From the NCBI GenBank assembly GCA_964536975.1, contig CAZHYS010000004.1, forward strand, positions 1 to 64,000: DNA of 64,000 bases. The letters run 5' to 3'. Source of the DNA: JAKQDP01 sp964536975. Its GTDB lineage: Bacteria; Patescibacteriota; Patescibacteriia; 2-01-FULL-39-33. The notes beneath the pieces are model-generated. The model saw only the letters and a list, made by a program, of their open reading frames with translations. It did no database searches and was not told where the DNA came from. Numbering within the stretch: position 1 is the stretch's first letter; each line of letters opens with the position of its first letter. Positions 26,352 to 34,566 of the stretch are shown here, piece after piece. The position numbers and the translations under genes are program-made.

Positions 26352-27056
26352 ATGTTTGATAATCAACCTTTAAATCAAAATTCTCCGGTTAATAACGACA
26401 ATCAGCCATGGCCGCCACAGGTTGAGGATATTTTTTCCAAAACCGATTCTAATGATCAAGGGCAAGTAGTCGGCCCTTCCAGACCGGGGCAGATCAATCA
26501 GCTGCCGTCAGCCATGTTTCCGGCAAACATGGAAGAGGATTTATTTGGGGGAAAAAGAATAAATTTTTCAAAAATAATTTTGATGTTGGTCGGCGTGGTA
26601 ATAGTCGGTGGAGTAGCTTTTGGCGGTTGGTGGATTTTTAATAATACTCTAATCGTCAAAAACAACAATCAGCCGACTAGCGGCGACTCCCCGTCAAATC
26701 AAAATCAGGCCAGTCAGCCCCCAACCAACAACGAAAACCCCGCGGCCGATATTAATGAAAACAACGATAATAGCGATAACCAGGATCAATCATCGGAGGC
26801 GCCTATCCAGGCATTAGATAGTGATAGTGACGGCCTTAGTGATTCGCGCGAAAATGACTTGGGCACTGACCCAAAAAATGCCGATTCTGACAATGACGGC
26901 CTCACTGATAGGGCAGAAGTGGAAATTTATAACACCGACCCCTTGAATGTTGATTCCGATAGTGACGGTTATACAGACGGCCGGGAGGTCACTAACGGCT
27001 ATGACCCGGCTCGACCAGGCAATGCCAGGCTTTACGATGTGCCAGTTAGTAATTAA
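26352..27056 (+). CDS. membrane-anchored thrombospondin type 3 repeat protein
   Basis: 234 aa. A cytoplasmic Pro/Asn/Gln-rich N-terminus of about 72 residues, one transmembrane helix (about 74-97) and an external Asn/Gln/Ser-rich linker lead to three Asp-rich calcium-binding repeats of the TSP3 type (DSDSDGLSDSREN, DSDNDGLTDRAEV, DSDSDGYTDGREV, residues about 155-225). It belongs with the giant surface proteins by position and orientation. Calcium-dependent rigidity or protein contact is the family role; specifics are not known. Confidence 0.75.
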   Translation: MFDNQPLNQNSPVNNDNQPWPPQVEDIFSKTDSNDQGQVVGPSRPGQINQLPSAMFPANMEEDLFGGKRINFSKIILMLVGVVIVGGVAFGGWWIFNNTLIVKNNNQPTSGDSPSNQNQASQPPTNNENPAADINENNDNSDNQDQSSEAPIQALDSDSDGLSDSRENDLGTDPKNADSDNDGLTDRAEVEIYNTDPLNVDSDSDGYTDGREVTNGYDPARPGNARLYDVPVSN

Positions 27057-27067
27057 AGTGAAAAAGC

Positions 27068-27117
27068 TTTTTCCGGTCGGATTTCGCATAGTCGTGCTTT
27101 TCGGCCGAAGGGAAAAA
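27068..27117. repeat. inverted repeat between two TSP3-repeat genes
   Basis: TTTTTCCGGTCG pairs with CGGCC-GAAG-GGAAAAA across a 22-nt loop. There is no T-run after it, so it is more likely a processing or stability hairpin than a terminator. Confidence 0.5.
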
Positions 27118-27136
27118 TAAATAATTCTTTATCAAT

Positions 27137-28150
27137 ATGGAAGAAAAAAATCGTCCGATGACTAAAATTAATTCTCAGCATGACAGCCAAGATGACATCT
27201 ATGTGATGCCTCAAAAATTTAATCCCCAAAAAACAAAAGTGGCTACCGGAAGGGTCTTATTGGCGGTAGTGGCTTTATTGTTATTAGCTTTAATCGTTGT
27301 TGCCGGATATTTTCTTTATAATTCTTGGCAAGAAAGGAAAACTGTCAGCACGCCGGAGGTTACCAGCAGTAAAACAACCAATAATTCAACCGTTGTCAAT
27401 CAGACGGATCTGTTAATAGCAACAAGCACTTTATCGGGAGTAGACGCTACTTCCACCACCGAGGAAATTGCTACTACCACCGAATCGGAATTTCCAACCC
27501 CAGGATCAAATACTGCAATCACTCTAATCGCTGCTGCCGACGCCGACAATGACGGCCTCACTGATATTGAAGAAAGCGTCATTGGAACATCTGCCACAAA
27601 ATTTGACTCTGATGGTGATGGCTTCGGGGACAAAAAAGAGCTTGATGACGGTTATAGCCCGGTCAAGTCTGGCGATGCAAAATTAGTAGACGATATTTTT
27701 ATTAAAAAGTTCTATACTGATTTTACGGAAGATAATTTTATGATTATGTCCATAAATGACTGGGCAGTCAATTCTATTGTCTCCATCAAGCAGGTTCGGA
27801 TTACTGCCAGTACCGGCGAGGTGATAAAAATTTCGGTTTCGGATAATAGAGAGGGTGTTTCTCCTTTGAATTTATATTTGCAAAACAATCCAATGGCATC
27901 AATCGCTGATTTGGAAAGCTTGGATGCCAACGGCTTAACGGGTTTAATTTCGGCCGACGGTTTAAAAGCTTATCTAACCAATCAAAGCAGAAGCAAATTC
28001 TATATTATTGAATATCTGCCGGAAGGGGAAACCGATCTTTTTCGTTATCCTAATATTTTCAGAATGATAGTAAACAGCTTGGAGCCGGGCGCAAAGCCGG
28101 TCCAGATCAATCCCACCGTTCCTTCTACTACCACTAATTCGGCTTTGTAG
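27137..28150 (+). CDS. membrane-anchored TSP3-repeat protein with C-terminal domain
   Basis: 337 aa with the same plan as the gene before it: cytoplasmic N-terminus, one transmembrane helix (about 36-58), a Thr/Ser/Val linker, then two calcium-type repeats (DADNDGLTDIEES, DSDGDGFGDKKEL; about 134-170). Unlike its neighbour it adds about 150 residues of uncharacterised globular sequence (KFYTDFTEDNFMIMSINDWA...SKFYIIEYLPEGETDLFRYP). Last gene of the surface locus; ybeY starts nine bases later. Confidence 0.75.
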   Translation: MEEKNRPMTKINSQHDSQDDIYVMPQKFNPQKTKVATGRVLLAVVALLLLALIVVAGYFLYNSWQERKTVSTPEVTSSKTTNNSTVVNQTDLLIATSTLSGVDATSTTEEIATTTESEFPTPGSNTAITLIAAADADNDGLTDIEESVIGTSATKFDSDGDGFGDKKELDDGYSPVKSGDAKLVDDIFIKKFYTDFTEDNFMIMSINDWAVNSIVSIKQVRITASTGEVIKISVSDNREGVSPLNLYLQNNPMASIADLESLDANGLTGLISADGLKAYLTNQSRSKFYIIEYLPEGETDLFRYPNIFRMIVNSLEPGAKPVQINPTVPSTTTNSAL

Positions 28151-28159
28151 AGTTCACTT

Positions 28160-28609
28160 ATGATCAAGCTGGAAATAAACAGACAATATCAGGTAAAAAA
28201 AATTTCTCAAGGTTGGCTGGAGACGGTAGTAAGGGTTTTTCAGCAGGAAGTTAAAATTTCCGGTCAATGGGATTTGTCGTTGGTTTTTGTTGACGAAGCA
28301 ATAATTAGAAAATTCAACCGGCTTTATCGAAAAAAAAACAAATCCACTGATGTTTTGAGTTTTGAAGAGAAAAAAGACAATTTTATTCTGCCGGCCAATA
28401 GTCGTAGGAGTCTCGGAGAAATTATGATTTGTATTCCTGTTGCCAGAAGACAAGCAGTCAAATCAGGCGCTACTTTAAAGCAAGAGGTAACCAGATTATT
28501 CATTCATGGATTAGCTCATTTGGCGGGGTTTGAACATGAGGGAGTTTCAATGGCGGAGGCGAATAAGATGTTTTCCCTGGAAGAAAAGATTTGGCAAAAG
28601 CTATATTGA
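28160..28609 (+). CDS. ybeY: endoribonuclease YbeY (rRNA maturation factor)
   Basis: 149-aa metallo-RNase involved in 16S 3' end maturation and ribosome quality control. The zinc motif HGLAHLAGFEH (HxxxHxxGxxH form) is at about 113-123 and the conserved RKKNKSTDVLSF precedes it. The length fits the family. No SD; it starts nine bases after the surface locus and ends before the ftsA promoter. Confidence 0.93.
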   Translation: MIKLEINRQYQVKKISQGWLETVVRVFQQEVKISGQWDLSLVFVDEAIIRKFNRLYRKKNKSTDVLSFEEKKDNFILPANSRRSLGEIMICIPVARRQAVKSGATLKQEVTRLFIHGLAHLAGFEHEGVSMAEANKMFSLEEKIWQKLY

Positions 28610-28649
28610 GGTGAACAAAAATTGTATTCATTGTTATTTTTATGAACAC

Positions 28650-28678
28650 TTGTTATTTTGGGGGTGGTTTATTATAAT
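28650..28678 (+). promoter_or_regulatory. promoter of ftsA-ftsZ
   Basis: TTGTTA, 17-bp spacer, TATAAT. The expected start near 28685 gives a 21-nt leader without an SD. Confidence 0.85.
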
Positions 28679-28705
28679 AAAGAATCATAGTTATGGAATT
28701 TTCCC

Positions 28706-29950
28706 ATGCTTAAAGACAGCTTAATTACCGGCCTTGACATCGGTTCAACTACAATCAGGATTGTGGTCGGACAAAAGTCAAAGCAGGACAATAAATTGAA
28801 GATAATCGGCGCTACCGAAGCACCCGCCCAGGGAATCAGCAAGGGCGTAGTTGTTAGCGTAGAAGACGCTGTTTCTTCTATTTCCTCCGCCTTGGAAAAA
28901 GTTGAGCGGATGGTCGGCCAGCCGATTGAGCACGCCTGGGTCGGTATTTCCGGCAGTCATATTATCGCTCAAGAAAGCCGAGGAGTGGTTGCTGTTTCAA
29001 AGGCTGATGGCGAGATTCGTCCGGAAGATGTTGATAGGGTGATAGAGGCTGCCCGGGCAGTTGCGACTCCGCCTAATTATGAAATTCTCCATGTTATTCC
29101 CAAGAGCTTTACGGTTGATTCCCAGACAGGAATAAAAGATCCAATCGGCATGACCGGCATTCGGCTGGAAGTGGAGACGCAGATAATCCAGGGTCTTAGC
29201 GCGCAGATAAAAAATCTGACCAAATGCATCTACCGAACCGGTTTGGATATTGATGACTTGATTTTATCGGTTTTGGCGACCGCGGAAAGCGTCTTGACCA
29301 ATCGTCAGAAGGAATTGGGAGTCGCGGTAATAAATCTTGGCGGCGCTACCACTTCTCTGGCGGTTTTTGAAGAAAATGATGTTGTCCATACGGCGGTTCT
29401 GCCGGTGGGTTCTGAATACATAACCAATGATATCGCCATAGGATTAAGGATATCCATTGACACTGCTGAGAAGATAAAAATCAGAATGGGGAGCTGTCTG
29501 CCGGAGAATTTTAAAAAGCAAGACGAGGAAAAATTTTCTAATATCGGGGGAATTGAAGATGGCTCTTTTTCTAAAAAACAGGTAGCAGAAATTATTGAAG
29601 CCAGAACGGAAGAAATTATGGAGCGAGTAGATAAGGAATTAAAAAAAATTGGCAAATCCGGCATGTTGCCGGCCGGTGCCGTTATAACTGGGAATGGAGC
29701 AAAGTTAGAGGGAATAGTAGAAGTGGCTAAAAAAAATTTACGTCTGCCGGCGTCCTTGGGCTATCCGCAGGAGCTTATTTCCAGTTTAGATAAAATCGGC
29801 GATTTGTCATTTACTACTGCTACCGGTTTGGTATTGTGGGGCAGCCAGTTGCAAGGTGGCGGCGGGCATCATTTTTCACCACTAAGATTCGCGAGCAATA
29901 ATAAAGCCGCCGGGCAGATTAAAAAGTGGATTAAATCCTTACTGCCTTAA
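28706..29950 (+). CDS. ftsA: cell division protein FtsA
   Basis: 414-aa actin-like protein that tethers FtsZ to the membrane. It has an N-terminal phosphate-binding loop (GLDIGSTTIRIVVG), the 1C region (VWAVG-type segment EHAWVGISGSHI), NLGGATTSLAVF, ITGNGAKLEGI near the C-terminus, and a short basic end (KKWIKSLLP) that may be the membrane-targeting helix. An upstream ATG at 28693 is out of frame. It heads an operon with a PsbP-like gene and ftsZ. Confidence 0.95.
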   Translation: MLKDSLITGLDIGSTTIRIVVGQKSKQDNKLKIIGATEAPAQGISKGVVVSVEDAVSSISSALEKVERMVGQPIEHAWVGISGSHIIAQESRGVVAVSKADGEIRPEDVDRVIEAARAVATPPNYEILHVIPKSFTVDSQTGIKDPIGMTGIRLEVETQIIQGLSAQIKNLTKCIYRTGLDIDDLILSVLATAESVLTNRQKELGVAVINLGGATTSLAVFEENDVVHTAVLPVGSEYITNDIAIGLRISIDTAEKIKIRMGSCLPENFKKQDEEKFSNIGGIEDGSFSKKQVAEIIEARTEEIMERVDKELKKIGKSGMLPAGAVITGNGAKLEGIVEVAKKNLRLPASLGYPQELISSLDKIGDLSFTTATGLVLWGSQLQGGGGHHFSPLRFASNNKAAGQIKKWIKSLLP

Positions 29951-29967
29951 ATATTTATAACAATAAA

Positions 29968-30855
29968 ATGCCGAGAAAAGAAAATATAAATAAAAAAGAA
30001 GAATCATTATTGGCCGAAGATCGGGTTGTTCGTCGATCGGTTAGCAGCCAGAAGCCTCGAACTAGAGTGCCAAGGAAACCGGCAACCATCAGACGACCAG
30101 AAGATGTTGCTTTAGCCGCCAAAAATAGGATTTCTTCCCCGGGATTACCAATAAAAAGAGAAGCATTCGATTATCGTGATAGCAAGAAAGTTAGGGGCGG
30201 ACGTAATATCTTTATAATACCTGTTTTGATTTTAGTGATAGTCATCTTAGCGGGAGTCTTAGTGATACAGAATTGCGATAAATGTCTGGACTTAGTTGAA
30301 AACGGTCAAGGTAATAATTTTGAGAACTATCAGATTCCTCTCGGTATTCAGGTCAACAACGAACAAGCCGCCGATCCGACTGCCGGCTGGTCAGTATTTG
30401 AAGAAAAACAAAAAAGATTTCAGTTTAAATACCCGGCCGCATGGAATGTTTCGGAAAGCGACGGAGGCATTTCCATTGCCACTGACTTGGCAACAACCAC
30501 GGTTTTGATTGTAGCCGATAAGACAGACAAAAATTTAACTGACTATCTCAAGGATATTGATACTAAAAGAAAAGAACAATCGGAAGTAAAAAAGGAGGCG
30601 CCTCTGACATTTGGCGATTCCCAAGGGTTATTAAGGCAGGAACGCCTTATTGGTTCTCAATACGATCAGGTCAATGCTTTTTTGCCGGTAAAAGAAGGAA
30701 TCCTTCTCATTTCCTTGACCACCCCTCAAATTACCGAAGAGATTTCCAATACTTATAATTTATTTTTGAATAATTTCCAGCTTAATTCCGATTATCAGTT
30801 GCTCCAAGCGGTAAATAGCACCACCACAGCCACTACTACTACGCCACAATCATAA
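29968..30855 (+). CDS. single-pass membrane protein with PsbP-like domain, between ftsA and ftsZ
   Basis: 295 aa. A basic, disordered cytoplasmic segment (1-70), a transmembrane helix (about 77-98), and an external domain with FKYPAAWNV followed by SIATDLATTTVLIVADK and SLTTPQITEEISNTYNLFLNNFQL, a pattern seen in PsbP-like/lipoprotein domains. Ends in a Thr-rich tail. The topology resembles FtsQ and its slot in the division cluster is the place where ftsQ often lies, but I see no POTRA domain, so a division role is only inferred from position. Confidence 0.7.
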   Translation: MPRKENINKKEESLLAEDRVVRRSVSSQKPRTRVPRKPATIRRPEDVALAAKNRISSPGLPIKREAFDYRDSKKVRGGRNIFIIPVLILVIVILAGVLVIQNCDKCLDLVENGQGNNFENYQIPLGIQVNNEQAADPTAGWSVFEEKQKRFQFKYPAAWNVSESDGGISIATDLATTTVLIVADKTDKNLTDYLKDIDTKRKEQSEVKKEAPLTFGDSQGLLRQERLIGSQYDQVNAFLPVKEGILLISLTTPQITEEISNTYNLFLNNFQLNSDYQLLQAVNSTTTATTTTPQS

Positions 30856-30877
30856 ATTAATCTAAAGAACCAAATAT

Positions 30878-32083
30878 ATGCCAGAAGTAAAACCGGATAT
30901 TGAAACCTTTGCCAAAATAAAAGTAGTTGGAGTTGGCGGGTCGGGCGGTTCAGCTGTCAATAGGATGATCGCCTCCAAAATAAGAGGAGTAGAATTTATC
31001 GCTATTAATACTGATGTCCAGGCGCTTCATAATAACAATGCCAAACATAAATTGCATATCGGCCAGGCGACCACTAGGGGCTTAGGGGCTGGCATGAATC
31101 CGGAGGTAGGTCTTCAGGCGGCTCAGGAAAGCATTAATGATTTGAGAGACCTACTAAAAGGGGCGGATATGGTTTTTATTACTTGCGGCCTAGGCGGCGG
31201 CACCGGCACCGGAGCATCGCCGGTGGTGGCTCAGGTTGCCAAGGAGCTGGGCGCGCTGGTAGTGGCGGTGGTTACCAAACCTTTTTCTTTTGAGGGGGTA
31301 CAAAGATCAAACATTGCCGAAGCCGGATTTGAGGAATTAAAAGACAGGGTGGATACGATTATTACCATTCCCAATGATAAAATTCTCCACATAATAGATA
31401 AAAAAACTTCGCTTCTTGACGCCTTCAAAACTGTGGATGATGTCTTAAAACAGGGTGTTCAGGGCATTTCCGAACTCATTACCATTCCGGCGTTGATTAA
31501 CTTGGATTTTGCCGATGTGAAAGCGATTATGCAAGGAGCCGGCTCGGCACTTATGGGAATCGGCGAGGCCAGCGGTGAGAATCGCACCATGGCTGCCGCC
31601 AAAATGGCCATATCTTCACCTTTATTGGATATTTCCATTGATGGAGCCAAAGGAATCCTATTTATTGTTGTTGGCGGTCCGAATTTAACTATGAACGAAG
31701 TAAATGAAGCCGCCAGTGTTATCACGGAAAGCGTTGATACTAACGCCAAAATTATTTTTGGCGTAGCAATTGATGAGACAATGAAGGATAATGTCAAAAT
31801 CACAGTCGTTGCTACCGGTTTTGGCGGTCAGGACATAAAACCGACCGGAATGTCTTTTAGCGAGCCTAAATATTCAATGAACCGCCTTTTCTCCAAAAAG
31901 AGCATAGAAACAAAGATAGAGGAGGCGAAGAGCGATAAAATCGAGAAAAAAGAAGTGGAAATAATAGACAATGAAGCTTCCGTTATTAATATCCCAACTA
32001 TAAAATCCCGCCCGCCAAGAGATCTGCCTGAAGAGGAAGAGGACTTGGAAATCCCCGCTTTTATCAGAAAGAAGATGAAATAA
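30878..32083 (+). CDS. ftsZ: cell division GTPase FtsZ
   Basis: 401-aa tubulin homologue that forms the Z ring. Signature GGGTGTGASPVVAQ at about 107-120, NTDVQAL near the start, and the T7 loop NLDFADVKAIM near 210. A charged linker (330-385) leads to the C-terminal peptide EIPAFIRKKMK, the FtsA-binding tail. Complete and of normal length. A terminator follows at once. Confidence 0.97.
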   Translation: MPEVKPDIETFAKIKVVGVGGSGGSAVNRMIASKIRGVEFIAINTDVQALHNNNAKHKLHIGQATTRGLGAGMNPEVGLQAAQESINDLRDLLKGADMVFITCGLGGGTGTGASPVVAQVAKELGALVVAVVTKPFSFEGVQRSNIAEAGFEELKDRVDTIITIPNDKILHIIDKKTSLLDAFKTVDDVLKQGVQGISELITIPALINLDFADVKAIMQGAGSALMGIGEASGENRTMAAAKMAISSPLLDISIDGAKGILFIVVGGPNLTMNEVNEAASVITESVDTNAKIIFGVAIDETMKDNVKITVVATGFGGQDIKPTGMSFSEPKYSMNRLFSKKSIETKIEEAKSDKIEKKEVEIIDNEASVINIPTIKSRPPRDLPEEEEDLEIPAFIRKKMK

Positions 32084-32096
32084 TATAATCCCATTG

Positions 32097-32123
32097 ACGT
32101 CCCGAGCAATCGGGACGTTTTTT
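32097..32123 (+). terminator. terminator after ftsZ
   Basis: ACGTCCCGA GCAA TCGGGACGT with six T: a textbook intrinsic terminator. Confidence 0.95.
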
Positions 32124-32182
32124 ATCCACAATGGCCGATAGTGGTGACAAGAAAAGCGATTTTTTCCTTTAAAATCAGGACT

Positions 32183-32212
32183 TTGACAGTTTTTGTCGTG
32201 GGGGAGTATAAT
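32183..32212 (+). promoter_or_regulatory. promoter of the nrdD operon
   Basis: Perfect TTGACA and TATAAT with an 18-bp spacer. It leaves a leader of about 114 nt, long for this window. Confidence 0.85.
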
Positions 32213-32218
32213 AAGGTT

Positions 32219-32332
32219 ATCCTGTTTTTAGGCGAGGGTAGATCTAAGAATTCTGAATTTTAAAATATTAGATTATAATTCAGTTTCTGGGTCTATTTTT
32301 TGTCACCATAAAGACATAAAAGAGCTTTTTAT
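32219..32332 (+). promoter_or_regulatory. nrdD leader with hairpin
   Basis: CTGAATT at about 32255 pairs with AATTCAG at about 32277, and a six-T run follows in CTATTTTTTG. It could be an attenuator or a folded 5' UTR. No NrdR box (ACACWATATATWGTGT-like) was seen. Confidence 0.4.
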
Positions 32333-34378
32333 ATGGAAAACCAAATCAAGCAAATCAGAAAAAGAGACGGCAGTATCGCTGATTTCGATCAGGGTAAAAT
32401 CGCTCAGGCAATTTATAAATCTTTAAAGGCGGTCGGGCGCGACGATACAGTATTGGCGGACAGTATTTCAGAGAAAGTGGTCAAAGCCCTCAATAACAAA
32501 TTCCACCCTCGCTCCATTCCGGCCATTGAAGAGATTCAGGACATGGTAGAGGAGACGCTTATCAGAGAAGACCTGGTAAAAGCGGCCAAGGCTTATATTA
32601 TTTACCGCGAACAGCATGCCCGGTTAAGAGATCTCAAAAAATTGCTTGATTCTAATGATATTATAGAAGGATATTTGAAACAGCTGGATTGGCGGGTCAA
32701 AGAAAATGCTAACATGACCTATTCTTTGCAGGGCTTGAATAATCATGTTGCCTCGGCGGTCAGTTCCAATTATTGGTTAAATAAAATCTATCCGCCGGAA
32801 ATAAGGGATGCCCATGTTGATGGATCTTTGCATATTCATGATTTACAGCTTTTGGCGGTTTATTGTTGCGGTTGGGATTTACAAGCGCTTTTGCGGCTTG
32901 GTTTTGGCGGAGTTGACGGCAAGGTCACCAGCAAGCCGGCTAAACACCTTCGGGTGGCACTCGGCCATGTAGTAAATTTTTTTTACACTCTGCAAGGAGA
33001 GGCGGCCGGCGCTCAAGCTTTTGCTAATTTTGACACATTGCTGGCGCCATTTGTCCGTCGTGATAATCTGGATTATAACTCGGTCAAGCAGGCAATGCAG
33101 GAGTTTATTTTTAATATGAATGTCCCGACTCGCGTCGGATTCCAGACTCCCTTTACTAATTTGACCTTTGATTTGATTTGTCCCAGCACCTTAGCCGATG
33201 AGTCGGTAATTATCGGTGGCATTCCTCAAAAAGAAACCTACAAAGAATTTCAGCCGGAAATGGATATGATTAACCGCGCCTTTGCCGAAGTAATGATGGA
33301 GGGCGACGCCAAGGGTCGGGTTTTCACTTTTCCCATTCCAACTTATAATATTTCTAAAGATTTCTCCTGGGACAATAAGATATTGGATCCGATTTGGGAA
33401 ATGACCGCCAAATATGGCATCCCTTATTTCGCCAACTTTGTTAATAGCGACATGAAAGCCGAAGATGCTCGCAGTATGTGTTGCCGTCTTCGCCTGGATA
33501 ATCGTGAATTGCGAAAACGGGGGGGTGGAATGTTTGCCGCCAATCCAATGACTGGATCAATTGGTGTAGTAACTATAAATTTGCCGCGAATCGGTTATTT
33601 GTCCAAGACTAAGGACGCCTTCTTCAACCGGTTGGGACAAGCAATGGACTTGGGTCGGCAGAGTTTGAAATTAAAACGGGAAATTTTGGAGAGTTTTACC
33701 GAACAAGGACTTTATCCGTACAGTAAATTCTACCTCAAAGATATTAAAGATCGTTTTGGCGAGTATTGGAAAAATCATTTTAATACCATTGGCATCAATG
33801 GCATGAATGAGGCACTGTTGAATTTTATGGGTCGGCCGATTAGCACGCAGGAAGGCCAGGAGTTCGCCTTAAAGATAATGGATTACATGCTTGTTCGCTT
33901 GGGCAAATATCAAGAAGAAGACAATCAGCTCTATAATTTGGAAGCAACGCCGGCCGAGGGAGCGACTTACCGTTTTGCCAAAAAGGATAAAGAATTATAC
34001 CCGGATGTTATTGTCGCCAATGAAGAAGTTTATCAGGAGAATGGCGCCGCGCCTTATTACACGAATTCCACTCATTTGCCGGTTGGGTTCTCTGATGATA
34101 TTTTTGATGTTTTGGAAAAACAAGATCCTCTGCAAATAAAATATACCGGCGGCACTGTTATTCATGGATTTCTCGGAGAAAAAATGCCTGACGTGGAGAG
34201 CACTAAAAGTCTGGTCAAAAAAATAGCGGAAAATTTCCGTTTGCCGTATTATACTTTGACCCCGACGTTTTCTATCTGTCCGAAGCACGGATATATTTCC
34301 GGTGAACATACCTTTTGTCCGCTGTGCGATGACGAAGTCGGTTTCATCCGCGAGCAAGAGGAGAAACTGCCTTTATAA
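32333..34378 (+). CDS. nrdD: anaerobic ribonucleoside-triphosphate reductase, catalytic body
   Basis: 681-aa class III RNR body that reduces NTPs to dNTPs using a glycyl radical. N-terminal ATP-cone (about 5-95), barrel with NMNVPTRVGFQTPFTNLTF, active-site Cys region RSMCCRLRLDN, and half of the zinc site CPKHGYISGEHTFCPLC near 650-666. The protein then stops after 15 more residues and has no glycyl-radical motif (RVxGY). That motif is encoded 23 bases downstream as a separate ORF in the -1 frame. Followed by its activase. Confidence 0.93.
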   Translation: MENQIKQIRKRDGSIADFDQGKIAQAIYKSLKAVGRDDTVLADSISEKVVKALNNKFHPRSIPAIEEIQDMVEETLIREDLVKAAKAYIIYREQHARLRDLKKLLDSNDIIEGYLKQLDWRVKENANMTYSLQGLNNHVASAVSSNYWLNKIYPPEIRDAHVDGSLHIHDLQLLAVYCCGWDLQALLRLGFGGVDGKVTSKPAKHLRVALGHVVNFFYTLQGEAAGAQAFANFDTLLAPFVRRDNLDYNSVKQAMQEFIFNMNVPTRVGFQTPFTNLTFDLICPSTLADESVIIGGIPQKETYKEFQPEMDMINRAFAEVMMEGDAKGRVFTFPIPTYNISKDFSWDNKILDPIWEMTAKYGIPYFANFVNSDMKAEDARSMCCRLRLDNRELRKRGGGMFAANPMTGSIGVVTINLPRIGYLSKTKDAFFNRLGQAMDLGRQSLKLKREILESFTEQGLYPYSKFYLKDIKDRFGEYWKNHFNTIGINGMNEALLNFMGRPISTQEGQEFALKIMDYMLVRLGKYQEEDNQLYNLEATPAEGATYRFAKKDKELYPDVIVANEEVYQENGAAPYYTNSTHLPVGFSDDIFDVLEKQDPLQIKYTGGTVIHGFLGEKMPDVESTKSLVKKIAENFRLPYYTLTPTFSICPKHGYISGEHTFCPLCDDEVGFIREQEEKLPL

Positions 34379-34401
34379 GATTAATTAATTATCTTATTCA
34401 T

Positions 34402-34554
34402 ATGGAAGGAGACAACACCAAGTCCAAAAGACAGCGTTGCGAAGTATATTCGCGCGTAGTCGGTTATTTGCGGCCGGTCGACCAATTCAATCCCGGCAAA
34501 CAATCCGAGTATTATGATCGGAAGACTTATCGGGTCAATAATGGTTTGGCTTAA
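34402..34554 (+). CDS. free-standing glycyl-radical domain of anaerobic RNR
   Basis: A 50-residue ORF. Residues 14-35 contain EVYSRVVGYLRPVDQFNPGK, the C-terminal glycyl-radical loop of NrdD, with Gly21 as the expected radical site, and CEVYSR supplies a further Cys. In ordinary NrdD this is fused to the body. Here the body has stopped 23 bases earlier and an AT-rich spacer like other intergenic spacers separates them. The frame is -1 relative to nrdD and is open back to 34333, so a frameshifted fusion is also possible. GGAAGGAG lies inside codons 2-4 rather than upstream. Comparable in concept to GrcA/YfiD. Confidence 0.8.
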   Translation: MEGDNTKSKRQRCEVYSRVVGYLRPVDQFNPGKQSEYYDRKTYRVNNGLA

Positions 34555-34566
34555 ATTGTTCGCTCT

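Noticed and set aside
34333..34401. Classical slippery heptamer joining nrdD to the glycyl-radical ORF
   Set aside because: No X-XXY-YYZ heptamer is present near the stop; the joined linker would be an unnatural hydrophobic stretch from AT-rich spacer.
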